Shown: positions 9,227-18,337 of the stretch, in pieces
How positions within the stretch are numbered: position 1 is the first letter of the stretch
Layout of the letters: each line of letters begins with the position of its first letter
From: Actinokineospora fastidiosa
GTDB taxonomy: Bacteria > Actinomycetota > Actinomycetes > Mycobacteriales > Pseudonocardiaceae
Assembly (NCBI RefSeq): GCF_014648415.1
Contig: NZ_BMRB01000001.1
Coordinates: forward strand, 1 to 64,000
Length of the DNA: 64,000 nucleotides
Direction of reading: 5' to 3'
The notes under the pieces: generated by a model
Database searches by the model: none
What the model saw: only the letters and a program-made list of their open reading frames with translations
What the model was told of the DNA's origin: nothing
Position numbers and translations under genes: made by a program

Positions 9227-9232
9227 TACCAT
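9227..9232 (+). promoter_or_regulatory. -10 element for leaderless lprG
   Basis: TACCAT sits 7 bases before the lprG ATG with no purine-rich ribosome site between, the geometry of actinobacterial leaderless promoters. No convincing -35 is seen. Confidence 0.5.
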
Positions 9233-9239
9233 TCGCGGC

Positions 9240-9923
9240 ATGGTCACGCGCCGGGTAGTCGTCGGGATGCTGTTGGCGGTCGGGTTGGCCGCGGGGTGCT
9301 CGTCCACCGAGGAGGCTCCCGGCGGGCTGCCGGACGCCGCCCAGGTGCTGCGCGAGGCCGCCGAGGCGAGCAAGACGATCTCCAGCGCGCACTTCACGCT
9401 GAAGGTCAACGGGTCGGTGTCGGCGATCCCGGTCCAGGAGGCCGACGGCGACCTCACCCGGGAGGGCTCGGCCAAGGGCACCGTCAAGCTGACGCTGATG
9501 GGCAACCTGTTCGACGGCGAGTTCGTGCTCGTCGACGACGGCCTCTACATCAAGGGCCCGACCGGCGGCTGGCAGCAGCTGCCCGCGGCGCTGACCAGCA
9601 GCCTCTACGACCCCTCCGCGATCCTGGACCCCGCGCGCGGCGTCCCGCACGTGCTGGCGAACCTCAAGGACGCGCGCACCGAGGCGCGGGAGGACGTCGG
9701 CGGCGAGTCCGCGTTCAAGGTGACCGGCACGGCGACCCAGCAGGACGTGTCCGGCCTGGTCCCGGGCGTGACGGGCGACACGCGGCTGACCGTGTGGGTC
9801 AGCGAGGAGACGAAGCGGCCGGTCAAGGCGTCCGTCGAGCTGGCCGGTGAGGGCGAGCCCGCGACCGTGGACCTGACGCTGTCCGACGTGGACGTTCCCG
9901 TCACGGTGACCCCGCCCGCCTGA
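9240..9923 (+). CDS. lprG: LprG-type lipoprotein (LppX_LprAFG family)
   Basis: A 227-residue lipoprotein with signal peptide and lipobox 'GLAAGC' (Cys20). The remainder matches the mycobacterial LprG fold: '[18 protein letters not shown]', '[12 protein letters not shown]', '[10 protein letters not shown]', '[12 protein letters not shown]'. LprG binds triacylated lipids and lipoglycans in a hydrophobic cavity and carries them across the periplasm with its partner transporter. Length is close to M. tuberculosis LprG (about 236). The stop overlaps the next start (TGATGA), so LprG and the MFS are translationally coupled, as with Rv1411c-Rv1410c. Function is strongly supported by this pairing; the lipid carried in this organism is unknown. 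Confidence 0.9.
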   Translation: MVTRRVVVGMLLAVGLAAGCSSTEEAPGGLPDAAQVLREAAEASKTISSAHFTLKVNGSVSAIPVQEADGDLTREGSAKGTVKLTLMGNLFDGEFVLVDDGLYIKGPTGGWQQLPAALTSSLYDPSAILDPARGVPHVLANLKDARTEAREDVGGESAFKVTGTATQQDVSGLVPGVTGDTRLTVWVSEETKRPVKASVELAGEGEPATVDLTLSDVDVPVTVTPPA

Positions 9924-11458
9924 TGACCACTGTGGACAACCCGGTCCGCGGCCGTCGGATCGCCATCGGCGCGGCCGGGCTGGCGGTGCTGCTCGGCGCG
10001 CTCGACACCTACGTCGTGGTCAGCGTTATCCGGCAGATCATCGAGGATCTGCAGATCCCGCTGAACCGGTTGGAGCAGGTCACCCCGATCGTCACCGGCT
10101 ACCTGCTGGGCTACATCGCGGCGATGCCGCTGCTGGGGCAGGCCTCCGACCGGTTCGGGCGCAAGCTCGTGCTGCACATCTGCCTGGGCGGGTTCCTGGT
10201 CGGCTCGGTCGTCACCGCGATGGCCCCGGACCTCACGGTCCTGGTGGTCGGACGCGTGGTGCAGGGCATCGCGAGCGGAGCGCTGCTGCCCGTCACGATG
10301 GCGCTGGTAGCCGACCTGTGGAGCGAGCGGCGTCGTTCGACCGTTCTCGGCGCGGTCGGCGGCGCGCAGGAGCTGGGCAGCGTTCTCGGCCCCCTGTATG
10401 GGGTTGCGGTCGCAACGATTCCGCTGTGGACGAACACGCTGGAGATCTCCGGCTGGCGCGGCGTATTCTGGGTGAACGTCCCGCTCGCGCTGCTGGCCAT
10501 GGTCGTCATCCAGGTCAGCGTGCCCGCGCGGGAACGCACCCCGGTCCGCGTCGATGTCATCGGTGGGCTGCTGTTGGCGTTGGCCCTGGGATTGGCCGTG
10601 GTCGGCCTCTACAACCCGAACCCCCGCGACGCGGTGCTGCCGCCGTGGGGTCTGCCGGTGCTGATCGGCGCGGTCGTGGCCGCCGTCGCGTTCCTGGTGT
10701 GGGAGCGGCGCGCGGCGACCAAGCTGATCGATCCGGCGGGCGTCGCGATGCGTCCGTTCCTGGTCGCGCTGGGCGTCTCGGTGGCCGCGGGCGGCGCGCT
10801 CATGGTCACCCTGGTCAACGTCGACCTGTTCGCGCAGACGCTGCTCGGCCGCGACGACCAGGGCGGGGTGCTGCTCCTGCTGCGCTTCCTGGTCGCGCTG
10901 CCGGTGGGCGCGGTGCTCGGAGGTGTGTTGGCTGGCCGCTTCGGCGACCGGCCGGTGACGGTCCTGGGCATGGCGGTCGCCGGGGTCGGCTACCTGCTGA
11001 TGTCGTACTGGCCGCTGGACGTGCTGTCCTCCCCGCACCCCCTGGGGCTGCCGAGGCTGGACACCGACCTGGTGATCGCGGGCCTCGGGCTGGGCCTGGT
11101 CATCGCCCCGCTGTCGGCGGCGGTGCTCAAGGCCGTGCCCGCGCGCGAGCACGGGGTGGCGTCGGCGGGCGTGGTCGTGGCGCGCATGACCGGGATGCTG
11201 GTCGGGGTGGCGGCGCTGTCGGCGTGGGGGCTGCACCGCTTCCACAGCCTGACGGCCGACCTCGCCGTGCCGCTGCCGTTCGGCAAGGACCCGGAGGTGG
11301 CGGCGCGGGAGCTGGCCGACTACCGGGCCGCGGTCAACGAGGCGCTGCTGACCCAGTACACCGAGATCTTCCTGATCACGGCGGTGCTGTGCGCGGCGGG
11401 CGCGGTGCTGGCGCTGCTGCTCAGCCCTGGCAGGTCAGGTCCTCCGCGGGAAGCGTGA
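9923..11458 (+). CDS. MFS exporter, P55 (Rv1410c) type
   Basis: A 511-residue fourteen-helix MFS drug/lipid exporter. The N-terminus '[19 protein letters not shown]' and '[23 protein letters not shown]' (motif A) closely follow mycobacterial P55, which with LprG exports triacylglycerides and affects drug tolerance and the envelope. The ATG overlaps the lprG stop by one base. A DnaA-box-like TGTGGACAA (9931-9939) lies in codons 3-6 and is probably chance. The 3' end overlaps the convergent lipoprotein peptidase by 38 bases. It could alternatively act as a simple multidrug pump, but the lprG linkage argues for the lipid-export role. Confidence 0.88.
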   Translation: MTTVDNPVRGRRIAIGAAGLAVLLGALDTYVVVSVIRQIIEDLQIPLNRLEQVTPIVTGYLLGYIAAMPLLGQASDRFGRKLVLHICLGGFLVGSVVTAMAPDLTVLVVGRVVQGIASGALLPVTMALVADLWSERRRSTVLGAVGGAQELGSVLGPLYGVAVATIPLWTNTLEISGWRGVFWVNVPLALLAMVVIQVSVPARERTPVRVDVIGGLLLALALGLAVVGLYNPNPRDAVLPPWGLPVLIGAVVAAVAFLVWERRAATKLIDPAGVAMRPFLVALGVSVAAGGALMVTLVNVDLFAQTLLGRDDQGGVLLLLRFLVALPVGAVLGGVLAGRFGDRPVTVLGMAVAGVGYLLMSYWPLDVLSSPHPLGLPRLDTDLVIAGLGLGLVIAPLSAAVLKAVPAREHGVASAGVVVARMTGMLVGVAALSAWGLHRFHSLTADLAVPLPFGKDPEVAARELADYRAAVNEALLTQYTEIFLITAVLCAAGAVLALLLSPGRSGPPREA

Positions 11459-12962
11459 GGTCGAGCAGGTAGGCCACGCCGACGTCGTCGACGCACGGGT
11501 CGCGCTGCAGGAACGCGGTGTGCTGGACGGCGTCGTAGGTGAGCAGCCGGGCGTCGAGGGCCTTGGCCAGGCTGACGCCCGCCTGGTACGGGGTCGCGGG
11601 GTCGCCGGTGGTGGAGATGACCAGGACCTGCGGCAGGCCGTCGACCTGGGGCTGGTGCGGCTCGGAGGTGTTGGGGGCAGGCCAGAACGCGCACACGTCC
11701 AGCGCGGGCAGGGGCGGCTCGGTGCCGTTGATGAAGGAGCCCTCGGTGGCCTCGGCGATCTCGTCGGCGACCCGCTCGGCCTCGGCGCGGTCGGTGATGC
11801 GCGGCTCGTCGACGCAGCGGACGGCGATCAGGGCGTCGGTGGCGTTGGAGTATTCGCCGTTCTGGTCGCGGCCGAGGTAGAGGTCGGCGAGCAGGAGCAG
11901 TTGGGCGCCGTCGCCCTCGGCGAGGCCGTCGAGGGCCTGCTGCAGGATCGGCCAGGTCTGGTCGTCGTAGAGGGCGGCGGCGATGCCGGTGACCACGTCG
12001 GATGCGGAGAGTGCGCGGCTGCCGACCGGCAGCGGGTTGTCCTCCAGGGCCTCGACGGCCTCGGTGAGGGCGTCGTCGTCGCCGATGAGGCAGTCGGTGC
12101 ACTGGGCGAAGAAGGCGTCGAGGGCCTTGTCGAAGCCCTTGGCCTGGCCGATGGCCTGCTGGGCCGGGTCCTCCAGCGGGTCGACGGCGCCGTCGAGGAT
12201 CATGGCGCGGACGTTGCCGGTGAACGCCTCGGCGTAGGCGGTGCCGATGCGGGTGCCGTAGGAGTAGCCGAGGTAGGTCAGCTTCTCCTCGCCGAGGGCG
12301 GAGCGGAGCACGTCCATGTCGCGGACGACGTCGCGGGTGCCCATGTTGGCCAGGACGTCGGCGCCGCCGCTGCGCTCGGCGCACTTGGCCGCGTAGTCCT
12401 TGTTCTCCGCCTCGACCTCGGCGACGGTGTCCTCGGCGGGCTCCATGCGGTCGGCGTCGGCCTCGGCGTCGGTCAGGCAGCGGATCTGGGGCTCGCTGAC
12501 GCCGATGCCGCGCGGGTCGAACCCGACGAGGTCGAAGCTCTCGCCGAGCCTCGTCCGGGTGAACCTCGGGGCGAGCGAGACGGCGGCGACCATGCCGGAC
12601 ACCCCTGGTCCGCCGGGGTTGACCACGAGGGCGCCCCGGCGCTCGCCGGATGCGGGGATGCGCAGGACGCCGACGGTGATGGTGCGGCCCTCGGGCTTGG
12701 CGTAGTCCAGCGGGACGGTGAGCTGGGCGCAGCGGGCGTCGGGGTTGCCGAAGGTGGCCTTGCTCTGGTCGTCGTGGATCAGCGGGCGGCAGTCGGTCCA
12801 GGTCAGCGGCTGGGCGTAGTAGCGCTCCAGGCCGGGCGGCACCGGGCCTGCCGGGCCGTTGTGCTCGACGTTGCCCGCGGTGGGTACACCAGTGACGTGG
12901 ACGGTGCAGCCGGTCAGGAGGGTCAGGGCGACGAGCAGCACGGCGGCACGCGTTCTGGGCAC
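11421..12962 (-). CDS. secreted alpha/beta-hydrolase lipoprotein peptidase (CaeA/Hip1-like)
   Basis: A 513-residue lipoprotein (lipobox 'LLTGC') of the tripeptidyl aminopeptidase-like alpha/beta hydrolases. The nucleophile elbow 'GYSYG' places Ser near residue 234, with the oxyanion region '[11 protein letters not shown]' and '[11 protein letters not shown]' before it; the acid is in '[10 protein letters not shown]' and the His in 'VQHTAF'. Paired cysteines are typical of the TAP C-terminal domain. It is expected to act outside the membrane, cleaving peptides or ester substrates. In M. tuberculosis the relatives Rv2223c and Rv2224c (CaeA/Hip1) lie between glnA2 and panB, the same relative order as here. 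The GTG start lies in a 150-base divergent region shared with secA2. The 3' end overlaps the convergent MFS gene. Confidence 0.88.
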   Translation of the reverse strand: MPRTRAAVLLVALTLLTGCTVHVTGVPTAGNVEHNGPAGPVPPGLERYYAQPLTWTDCRPLIHDDQSKATFGNPDARCAQLTVPLDYAKPEGRTITVGVLRIPASGERRGALVVNPGGPGVSGMVAAVSLAPRFTRTRLGESFDLVGFDPRGIGVSEPQIRCLTDAEADADRMEPAEDTVAEVEAENKDYAAKCAERSGGADVLANMGTRDVVRDMDVLRSALGEEKLTYLGYSYGTRIGTAYAEAFTGNVRAMILDGAVDPLEDPAQQAIGQAKGFDKALDAFFAQCTDCLIGDDDALTEAVEALEDNPLPVGSRALSASDVVTGIAAALYDDQTWPILQQALDGLAEGDGAQLLLLADLYLGRDQNGEYSNATDALIAVRCVDEPRITDRAEAERVADEIAEATEGSFINGTEPPLPALDVCAFWPAPNTSEPHQPQVDGLPQVLVISTTGDPATPYQAGVSLAKALDARLLTYDAVQHTAFLQRDPCVDDVGVAYLLDLTLPAEDLTCQG

Positions 12963-13007
12963 TCGGCCAGTGTGTCAAAAAGCCGTCACCAGCGAAGACC
13001 CGATCCT

Positions 13008-13025
13008 GTTCCGCGTTCGCGGAAC
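13008..13025. promoter_or_regulatory. 18-bp perfect dyad, candidate operator
   Basis: GTTCCGCG-TT-CGCGGAAC, a perfect palindrome with 8-base arms, lies in the 150-base divergent region between the lipoprotein peptidase and secA2. It could be a regulator-binding site or an RNA hairpin. It is not the actinobacterial SOS box, whose arms are in the opposite order (GAAC..GTTC). The regulator is unknown. Confidence 0.4.
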
Positions 13026-13112
13026 CGACCTGTCATCCTCCGACGTTAGGTGGCAGGGTTCGAGAATCGCGTGTCGACCGACACAGGCGACTGAGGAAGG
13101 TGGCCATCGGAC

Positions 13113-15458
13113 GTGGCTGGGTTGCTCACACGGGTCAGGGGCCGGTTCCAGCGGATGCTGGATCGGCCCGCCACAGTCGACCTCAAGAAGTACGCGGACC
13201 TGCTCAAGTCCATCGAGTGGCGGGAGGAGCGGGTCGCCGACCTCGACGACGCCGAGCTCACCGCCGCTGCCGAGAAGCTGCGCGGGAAGGCGGGCGACAA
13301 GGCCCTGGACAGCCAGGCCATGGTCGAGCTGTGCGCGCTGGGCCGGGAGGCGGCCCGCCGCGGGATCGGTGAGCGGCCCTACGACATGCAGCTCATCGGC
13401 GCGATGGAGCTGCTGCACGGGCGCGTGGTCGAGATGGGCACCGGTGAGGGCAAGACGCTGGCGGGCGCGCTGGCCGCGGCGGGGTACGCCCTGCAGGGCA
13501 GGTCCGTGCACGTCATGTCGGTGAACGACTACCTGGCCCGCCGCGACGCGGAGTGGATGGCTCCGGTGTTCGCGCTGCTCGGGGTGTCCGTGGGCTGGGT
13601 GGCCCAGGGGTCGACCCAGGAGGAGCGGCGGGCGGCCTACGCCAAGGACGTCACCTACGGATCGGTCAGCGAGATCGGCTTCGACGTGCTGCGCGACCGC
13701 ATGGCCCTCGACGTCGATGACCTGGTGCAGGGAGAACCCGACGTGGCGCTGGTCGACGAGGCCGACTCCGTGCTGGTCGACGAGGCGCGGGTGCCGCTGG
13801 TGATGGCGGGCGCGACCGACGACGTGCAGGACGACCAGGAGGTCGCCGCGGTCGTGCGGTCGCTGCGCCCGGGCGACCACTACGAGCGCGACGAGGACAA
13901 CCGCAACGCCTGGCTGACCACGCGCGGCGCGGGCATCGTGGAGAAGGCGCTGGGCGGGATCGACCTGTACTCCGGCGAGCACAGCGACCGGCTCGCCGCG
14001 GTCAACGCCGCCCTGCACGCCCACGCGCTGCTGGAGCGCGACGTCGACTACATCGTCCGCGACGGCAAGGTCCACCTGATCAACACCTCCCGTGGCCGGA
14101 TCGCCCTGCTGCAGCGCTGGCCGGACGGGCTGCAGGCAGCGGTCGAGGCCAAGGAGAAGCTCAAGCCGACCGAGAGCGGCGAGGTGCTGGACTCGATCTC
14201 GGTGCAGGGCCTGGTCAACCGCTACAAGACGGTGTGCGGGATGACCGGGACGGCGACCGCGGTGGCCGAGCAGCTGCGCGAGTTCTACGAGCTCAAGGTC
14301 TCGGTGGTCCCGCCGAACAAGCCGTGCGTGCGCGAGGACGAGCCGGACCGGGTCTACGACACCGTCGAGGCCAAGGAGAAGGCGCTGCTGGCCGAGATCG
14401 TGAAGGTGCACGAGACCGGCAGGCCGATCCTGGTCGGCACGATGGACGTCGCCGAGTCCGAGCGGCTGGCCGGGAAGCTGACCGAGGCGGGCGTGACGCC
14501 GGTGGTGCTCAACGCCAAGAACGACGCCGAGGAGGCCGCGATCGTGGCCGACGCGGGCGCGTACGGCGCGGTCACGGTGTCGACCCAGATGGCGGGCCGG
14601 GGCACCGACATCCGGCTCGGCGGGTCGGACGGCGACGCCGAGGCCCACGACAAGGTCGCCGAGCTGGGCGGGCTGTACGTGATCGGCACCGGGCACTACA
14701 CCAGCAGCAGGCTCGACGACCAGCTGCGCGGCCGCTCCGGCCGCCAGGGCGACCCCGGCGGTTCGGTGGTCTTCGCCAGTCTCGCCGACGACCTCGTCCT
14801 CCAGTACGCCCCGGAGGCCACGGCGGGCGGCGAGCCGGACGAGGACGGCAGGCTCACCGACGCCACCTCGACCCGGTTCATCGGGCACGCCCAGCGCGTC
14901 GCCGAGGGCGTCAACCTCGACATCCACCGCAACACCTGGCGCTACACCCGGCTCATCGAGCAGCAGCGCAGGATCGTCCTGGACTTCCGCGACGACGTGC
15001 TGCGCACCGACCTGGCCGCCCGCGAGCTCAAGGAGCGCTGCCCGGACCGGTGGGCCGAGCTGGTGGAGAAGCTCGACGACGACGTGCTGGTGGGCGTGGC
15101 CCGCCGGATCGTGCTGCACCACGTCGACCGGCGCTGGTCGGACCACCTGGCGTTCCTGTCCGACGTGCGGGAGACGATCCACCTGCGCGCCCTGGCCAGG
15201 GAGACGCCCATCGACGAGTTCCACCGCGCGGCGATCGGCGAGTTCAAGGGCCTGCTCAGGGACGTCGCCGAACGCTCGGCGGAGACCCTGGAGACCGCCG
15301 AGGTCACCGTCGACGGCATCGACCTGGAGCAGGCGGGCCTGCGCAGGCCGTCCTCGACGTGGACGTACATGGTCCACGACAATCCCTTCGATTCCGACGC
15401 CGAGCAGGCCTTGCAGCGGGTCCGCGCCATGATGCGGAAGGTGAAGGCCAAGGGCTGA
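13113..15458 (+). CDS. secA2: accessory Sec translocase ATPase SecA2
   Basis: A 781-residue SecA-type motor, shorter than housekeeping SecA (about 900-950) and lacking the C-terminal zinc-binding tail, as is typical of SecA2. Walker A 'EMGTGEGKTLAGALAA' is near residue 105, the DEAD-like 'VALVDEADSVLVDEA' near 212, 'GMTGTA' near 375, and helicase motif VI 'QLRGRSGRQGDPGGS' near 540. SecA2 exports a subset of proteins through SecYEG. The start is GTG with GAGGAAGG 12 bases upstream. A perfect hairpin follows the stop. In mycobacteria secA2 lies elsewhere, so its place between the CaeA-like gene and nadE/panB differs from that order. Confidence 0.92.
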   Translation: MAGLLTRVRGRFQRMLDRPATVDLKKYADLLKSIEWREERVADLDDAELTAAAEKLRGKAGDKALDSQAMVELCALGREAARRGIGERPYDMQLIGAMELLHGRVVEMGTGEGKTLAGALAAAGYALQGRSVHVMSVNDYLARRDAEWMAPVFALLGVSVGWVAQGSTQEERRAAYAKDVTYGSVSEIGFDVLRDRMALDVDDLVQGEPDVALVDEADSVLVDEARVPLVMAGATDDVQDDQEVAAVVRSLRPGDHYERDEDNRNAWLTTRGAGIVEKALGGIDLYSGEHSDRLAAVNAALHAHALLERDVDYIVRDGKVHLINTSRGRIALLQRWPDGLQAAVEAKEKLKPTESGEVLDSISVQGLVNRYKTVCGMTGTATAVAEQLREFYELKVSVVPPNKPCVREDEPDRVYDTVEAKEKALLAEIVKVHETGRPILVGTMDVAESERLAGKLTEAGVTPVVLNAKNDAEEAAIVADAGAYGAVTVSTQMAGRGTDIRLGGSDGDAEAHDKVAELGGLYVIGTGHYTSSRLDDQLRGRSGRQGDPGGSVVFASLADDLVLQYAPEATAGGEPDEDGRLTDATSTRFIGHAQRVAEGVNLDIHRNTWRYTRLIEQQRRIVLDFRDDVLRTDLAARELKERCPDRWAELVEKLDDDVLVGVARRIVLHHVDRRWSDHLAFLSDVRETIHLRALARETPIDEFHRAAIGEFKGLLRDVAERSAETLETAEVTVDGIDLEQAGLRRPSSTWTYMVHDNPFDSDAEQALQRVRAMMRKVKAKG

Positions 15459-15471
15459 CACGCCCGTCACA

Positions 15472-15492
15472 TTTTCGCCTGTCAGGCGAAAA
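15472..15492 (+). terminator. stem-loop between secA2 and nadE
   Basis: TTTTCGCCT-GTC-AGGCGAAAA forms a perfect 9-base stem with a 3-base loop, 14 bases after the secA2 stop and just before the nadE ribosome site. It may terminate secA2 transcripts or act as a processing or attenuation structure in a secA2-nadE message; there is no separate U-tract. Confidence 0.5.
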
Positions 15493-15512
15493 CGTGGAGG
15501 AGGATGGACCAC

Positions 15513-17228
15513 ATGCCGCAGCTACGCATCGCCCTCGCCCAGGTCAACCCCACTGTCGGCGACCTGGCGGGCAACGCAGACCTCGTCGTGCGCTGGGCCC
15601 GCAACGCGGTCGAGGCGGGGGCGGACGTCGTCGTGTTCCCGGAGATGGTCCTGACCGGCTACCCGGTCGAGGACCTCGCCCTGCGGGAGTCCTTCGGCGC
15701 GGCGTCGCGCTCGGCGCTGGACGCGCTGGCCGGGTCGCTGGACGACGCGGGATGCGGCGCGGTCCCGGTCTGGGTGGGCTACCTCGACCGCGATGAGGTC
15801 GGCCCGCGCAACGGCGCGGCGGTGCTGCACGGCGGTCGCGTGGTCGCCCGCCAGTTCAAGCACCACCTGCCCAACTACGGCGTCTTCGACGAGCGCAGGC
15901 TGTTCAAGCCGGGCACGAGCCTGGACATCGTGCGGGTGCGCGGCCTCGAGGTCGGCATGGTGATCTGCGAGGACGTCTGGCAGGAGGGCGGCCCGGTCGC
16001 CGCGCTCGGCCAGGCCGGGGTGGACCTCATCGTCTCCCCTAACGCCTCGCCGTATGAGCGCTCCAAGGACGACCAGCGGCTTCCCCTGATCGCCCGCCGC
16101 GCGCGTGAGGCGCAGGCGCCGCTGGTCTACGTCAACCAGGTCGGCGGTCAGGACGACCTGGTCTTCGACGGCGACTCGATCGTCGTGGCCGCCGACGGGA
16201 CGCTGCTGGCCCGCGCGCCGCAGTTCGTCGAGCACCTGGCGCTGGTGGACCTCGACCTGCCCGGCGGCGCGGCGAGGACCGACGCCGACGTGGTGGACGA
16301 CTTCTCCGTGCGCCGGGTGGTGCTGTCCGACGAGCCCCGACAGGACGGCGTGCGCCACCCCGGCGTGATCGCCGAGCCGCTGCCGGAGGAAGCCGAGATC
16401 TGGTCGGCGCTGGTCACCGGCCTGCGGGACTACACGCAGAAGAACGGTTTCCGCTCGGTGGTGCTGGGCCTGTCCGGCGGCATCGATTCCGCGGTGGTCG
16501 CGGCGCTGGCGGTCGACGCGCTCGGCGCGGACGCCGTGCACGGGGTGTCGATGCCCTCGGCGTACTCCTCCGAGCACTCCCGGGCCGACGCGGCCGAGCT
16601 GGCCGAGCGCACCGGGCTGCACTTCTCGGAGCAGCCGATCGCGGACATGGTCGAGGTGTTCGTCAAGCAGCTGGGGCTGACCGGGCTGGCCGAGGAGAAC
16701 GTGCAGGCCCGCTGCCGGGGCATGACGCTGATGGGGCTGTCGAACCAGCACGGCCACCTCGTGCTCGCTACGGGCAACAAGACCGAGCTGGCCGTGGGCT
16801 ACTCGACCATCTACGGCGACGCCGTCGGCGGGTTCGCGCCGATCAAGGACGTGCCGAAGACGCTGGTGTGGCACCTGGCGCGCTGGCGCAACGCCGAGGC
16901 GGAGAAGCGCGGCGAGACGCCGCCCATCCCGGAGAACTCGATCAGCAAGCCGCCGTCGGCCGAGCTGCGCCCCGGCCAGCTGGACTCCGACTCGCTGCCG
17001 GACTACGAACTGCTCGACGACGTCCTCGACGACTACATCGAGGGCGACCGCGGCTACGCCGACCTGGTGCGCGCGGGCCACGACCCGGAGCTGATCGACC
17101 GTGTGCTGCGCATGGTCGACCGCGCCGAGTACAAGCGCCGCCAGTACCCGCCGGGCACCAAGATCACGTTCCGGGCGTTCGGCCGGGACCGCAGGCTGCC
17201 GATCACCAGCGGGTGGCGTGAGGGCTGA
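15513..17228 (+). CDS. nadE: glutamine-dependent NAD+ synthetase
   Basis: A 571-residue two-domain enzyme making NAD+ from nicotinic acid adenine dinucleotide, ATP and glutamine. Residues 1-270 are a nitrilase-type glutaminase with the Glu-Lys-Cys triad in 'VVFPEMVLTGYP', 'FKHHLPNYGVFDE' and 'GMVICEDVW'. Residues about 290-571 are the synthetase, with the pyrophosphate loop 'LGLSGGIDSAVVAALA'. The fused glutaminase matches the actinobacterial type (M. tuberculosis NadE, about 680 residues); this one is closer to the shorter bacterial form. ATG 15513 is preferred over 15504: GGAGGAGG ends right at 15504 but is properly spaced from 15513. Confidence 0.94.
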   Translation: MPQLRIALAQVNPTVGDLAGNADLVVRWARNAVEAGADVVVFPEMVLTGYPVEDLALRESFGAASRSALDALAGSLDDAGCGAVPVWVGYLDRDEVGPRNGAAVLHGGRVVARQFKHHLPNYGVFDERRLFKPGTSLDIVRVRGLEVGMVICEDVWQEGGPVAALGQAGVDLIVSPNASPYERSKDDQRLPLIARRAREAQAPLVYVNQVGGQDDLVFDGDSIVVAADGTLLARAPQFVEHLALVDLDLPGGAARTDADVVDDFSVRRVVLSDEPRQDGVRHPGVIAEPLPEEAEIWSALVTGLRDYTQKNGFRSVVLGLSGGIDSAVVAALAVDALGADAVHGVSMPSAYSSEHSRADAAELAERTGLHFSEQPIADMVEVFVKQLGLTGLAEENVQARCRGMTLMGLSNQHGHLVLATGNKTELAVGYSTIYGDAVGGFAPIKDVPKTLVWHLARWRNAEAEKRGETPPIPENSISKPPSAELRPGQLDSDSLPDYELLDDVLDDYIEGDRGYADLVRAGHDPELIDRVLRMVDRAEYKRRQYPPGTKITFRAFGRDRRLPITSGWREG

Positions 17229-17358
17229 CCTGTGAGGTCGGTCCCATCAACGCTCTCATCCTCCGATCCTGGTGTCACGCTGAACGGGTAAGCCATCCGC
17301 GAACACCCAGGGACCACGCGACGAAGCGGGCCTTGAGGGAAGGACGGTCGACCCAGCT

Positions 17359-18219
17359 ATGTCCGACAACCAGGAAGTGGCCGCACCGTACGGGTCCGGC
17401 GCCGCAGGGCAAGGCAAGCCTGCCAAGCGGGTACGCATCCACCACCTGCAGGAGATGAAGGCGCGCGGCGAGCACTGGCCGATGCTCACCGCCTACGACA
17501 TGTACACCGCCGAGCTGTTCGACGAGGCGGGCATCCCCGTCCTCCTGGTCGGCGACTCGGCCTCGAACAACGTCTACGGCTACGACACCTCCCTGCCGGT
17601 GACGGTGGACGAGCTGCTGCCGCTGGTGGCCGCGGTGACCCGCTCGGCCAAGCGCGCGCTGGTCGTGGCCGACCTGCCGTTCGGCTCCTACCAGCTCTCC
17701 CCCGAGCAGGCGCTGGCCACGGCGGTGCGGTTCATGAAGGAGGGCCGCGCGCACGCGGTGAAGCTGGAGGGCGGCGGCGCGTTCGCCCCGCACGTCCAGG
17801 CGATCACCAACGCGGGCGTGCCGGTCATGGGCCACATCGGCTTCACCCCGCAGAGCGAGCACAACCTGGGCGGCTACCGCGTCCAGGGCCGCGGTGACGC
17901 GGGCGACCAGGTGGTGGCCGACGCGCTGGCGCTGCAGGAGGCGGGCGCGTTCGCCGTGGTGATGGAGATGGTGCCCGCCGAGGTCGCCAAGCGGGTGACC
18001 CACGAGCTGCGCATCCCGACCGTCGGCATCGGCGCCGGTCCCGACTGCGACGGCCAGGTCCTGGTCTGGCAGGACATGGCGGGCCTGCGCCGGGCCAAGC
18101 CCCCGCGCTTCGTCAAGCGCTACGCCGACGTGGCAGGCGTGCTCCTGGGCGCGGCCCGCGAGTTCGCCGACGATGTGCGCAACCGGGAGTTCCCCGGCCC
18201 CGAGCACGTCTTCCACTGA
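17359..18219 (+). CDS. panB: 3-methyl-2-oxobutanoate hydroxymethyltransferase
   Basis: A 286-residue PanB, the first step of pantothenate and CoA synthesis, transferring a hydroxymethyl group from methylene-tetrahydrofolate to ketoisovalerate. Family motifs are clear: '[18 protein letters not shown]', '[20 protein letters not shown]', 'KLEGG', '[13 protein letters not shown]', '[17 protein letters not shown]'. Length is normal, with a 15-20 residue actinobacterial N-terminal extension before 'RIHHLQEMK'. The 130 bases upstream hold no gene. It ends at a strong intrinsic terminator, making it probably monocistronic. It corresponds to Rv2225 in the mycobacterial order. Confidence 0.95.
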   Translation: MSDNQEVAAPYGSGAAGQGKPAKRVRIHHLQEMKARGEHWPMLTAYDMYTAELFDEAGIPVLLVGDSASNNVYGYDTSLPVTVDELLPLVAAVTRSAKRALVVADLPFGSYQLSPEQALATAVRFMKEGRAHAVKLEGGGAFAPHVQAITNAGVPVMGHIGFTPQSEHNLGGYRVQGRGDAGDQVVADALALQEAGAFAVVMEMVPAEVAKRVTHELRIPTVGIGAGPDCDGQVLVWQDMAGLRRAKPPRFVKRYADVAGVLLGAAREFADDVRNREFPGPEHVFH

Positions 18220-18224
18220 TGAGG

Positions 18225-18262
18225 ATGGGGATCTCCCGGTTCGCTGGGAGATCCCCATTTTT
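18225..18262 (+). terminator. intrinsic terminator after panB
   Basis: A perfect 13-base stem (ATGGGGATCTCCC 18225-18237 with its complement 18246-18258), an 8-base loop and a run of five T (18258-18262) lie 5 bases after the panB stop. This is the clearest Rho-independent terminator in the window. Confidence 0.9.
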
Positions 18263-18266
18263 CGAG

Positions 18267-18275
18267 TTATCCACA
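18267..18275 (+). other. DnaA-box-like 9-mer (TTATCCACA)
   Basis: The second perfect TTATCCACA, just after the panB terminator in the gap to the convergent thiol-transferase gene. The flanking CGAG is shared with the copy at 3968. Confidence 0.4.
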
Positions 18276-18337
18276 GCCCTCACACGCCCGCCCCGGGCCG
18301 CTGGTAAACCTGGAAGCAGGCGGGAACACGCCCGGCG

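Noticed and set aside
13008-13025. LexA (SOS) box
   Set aside because: The arms are GTTC..GAAC, the reverse of the actinobacterial GAAC..GTTC consensus.
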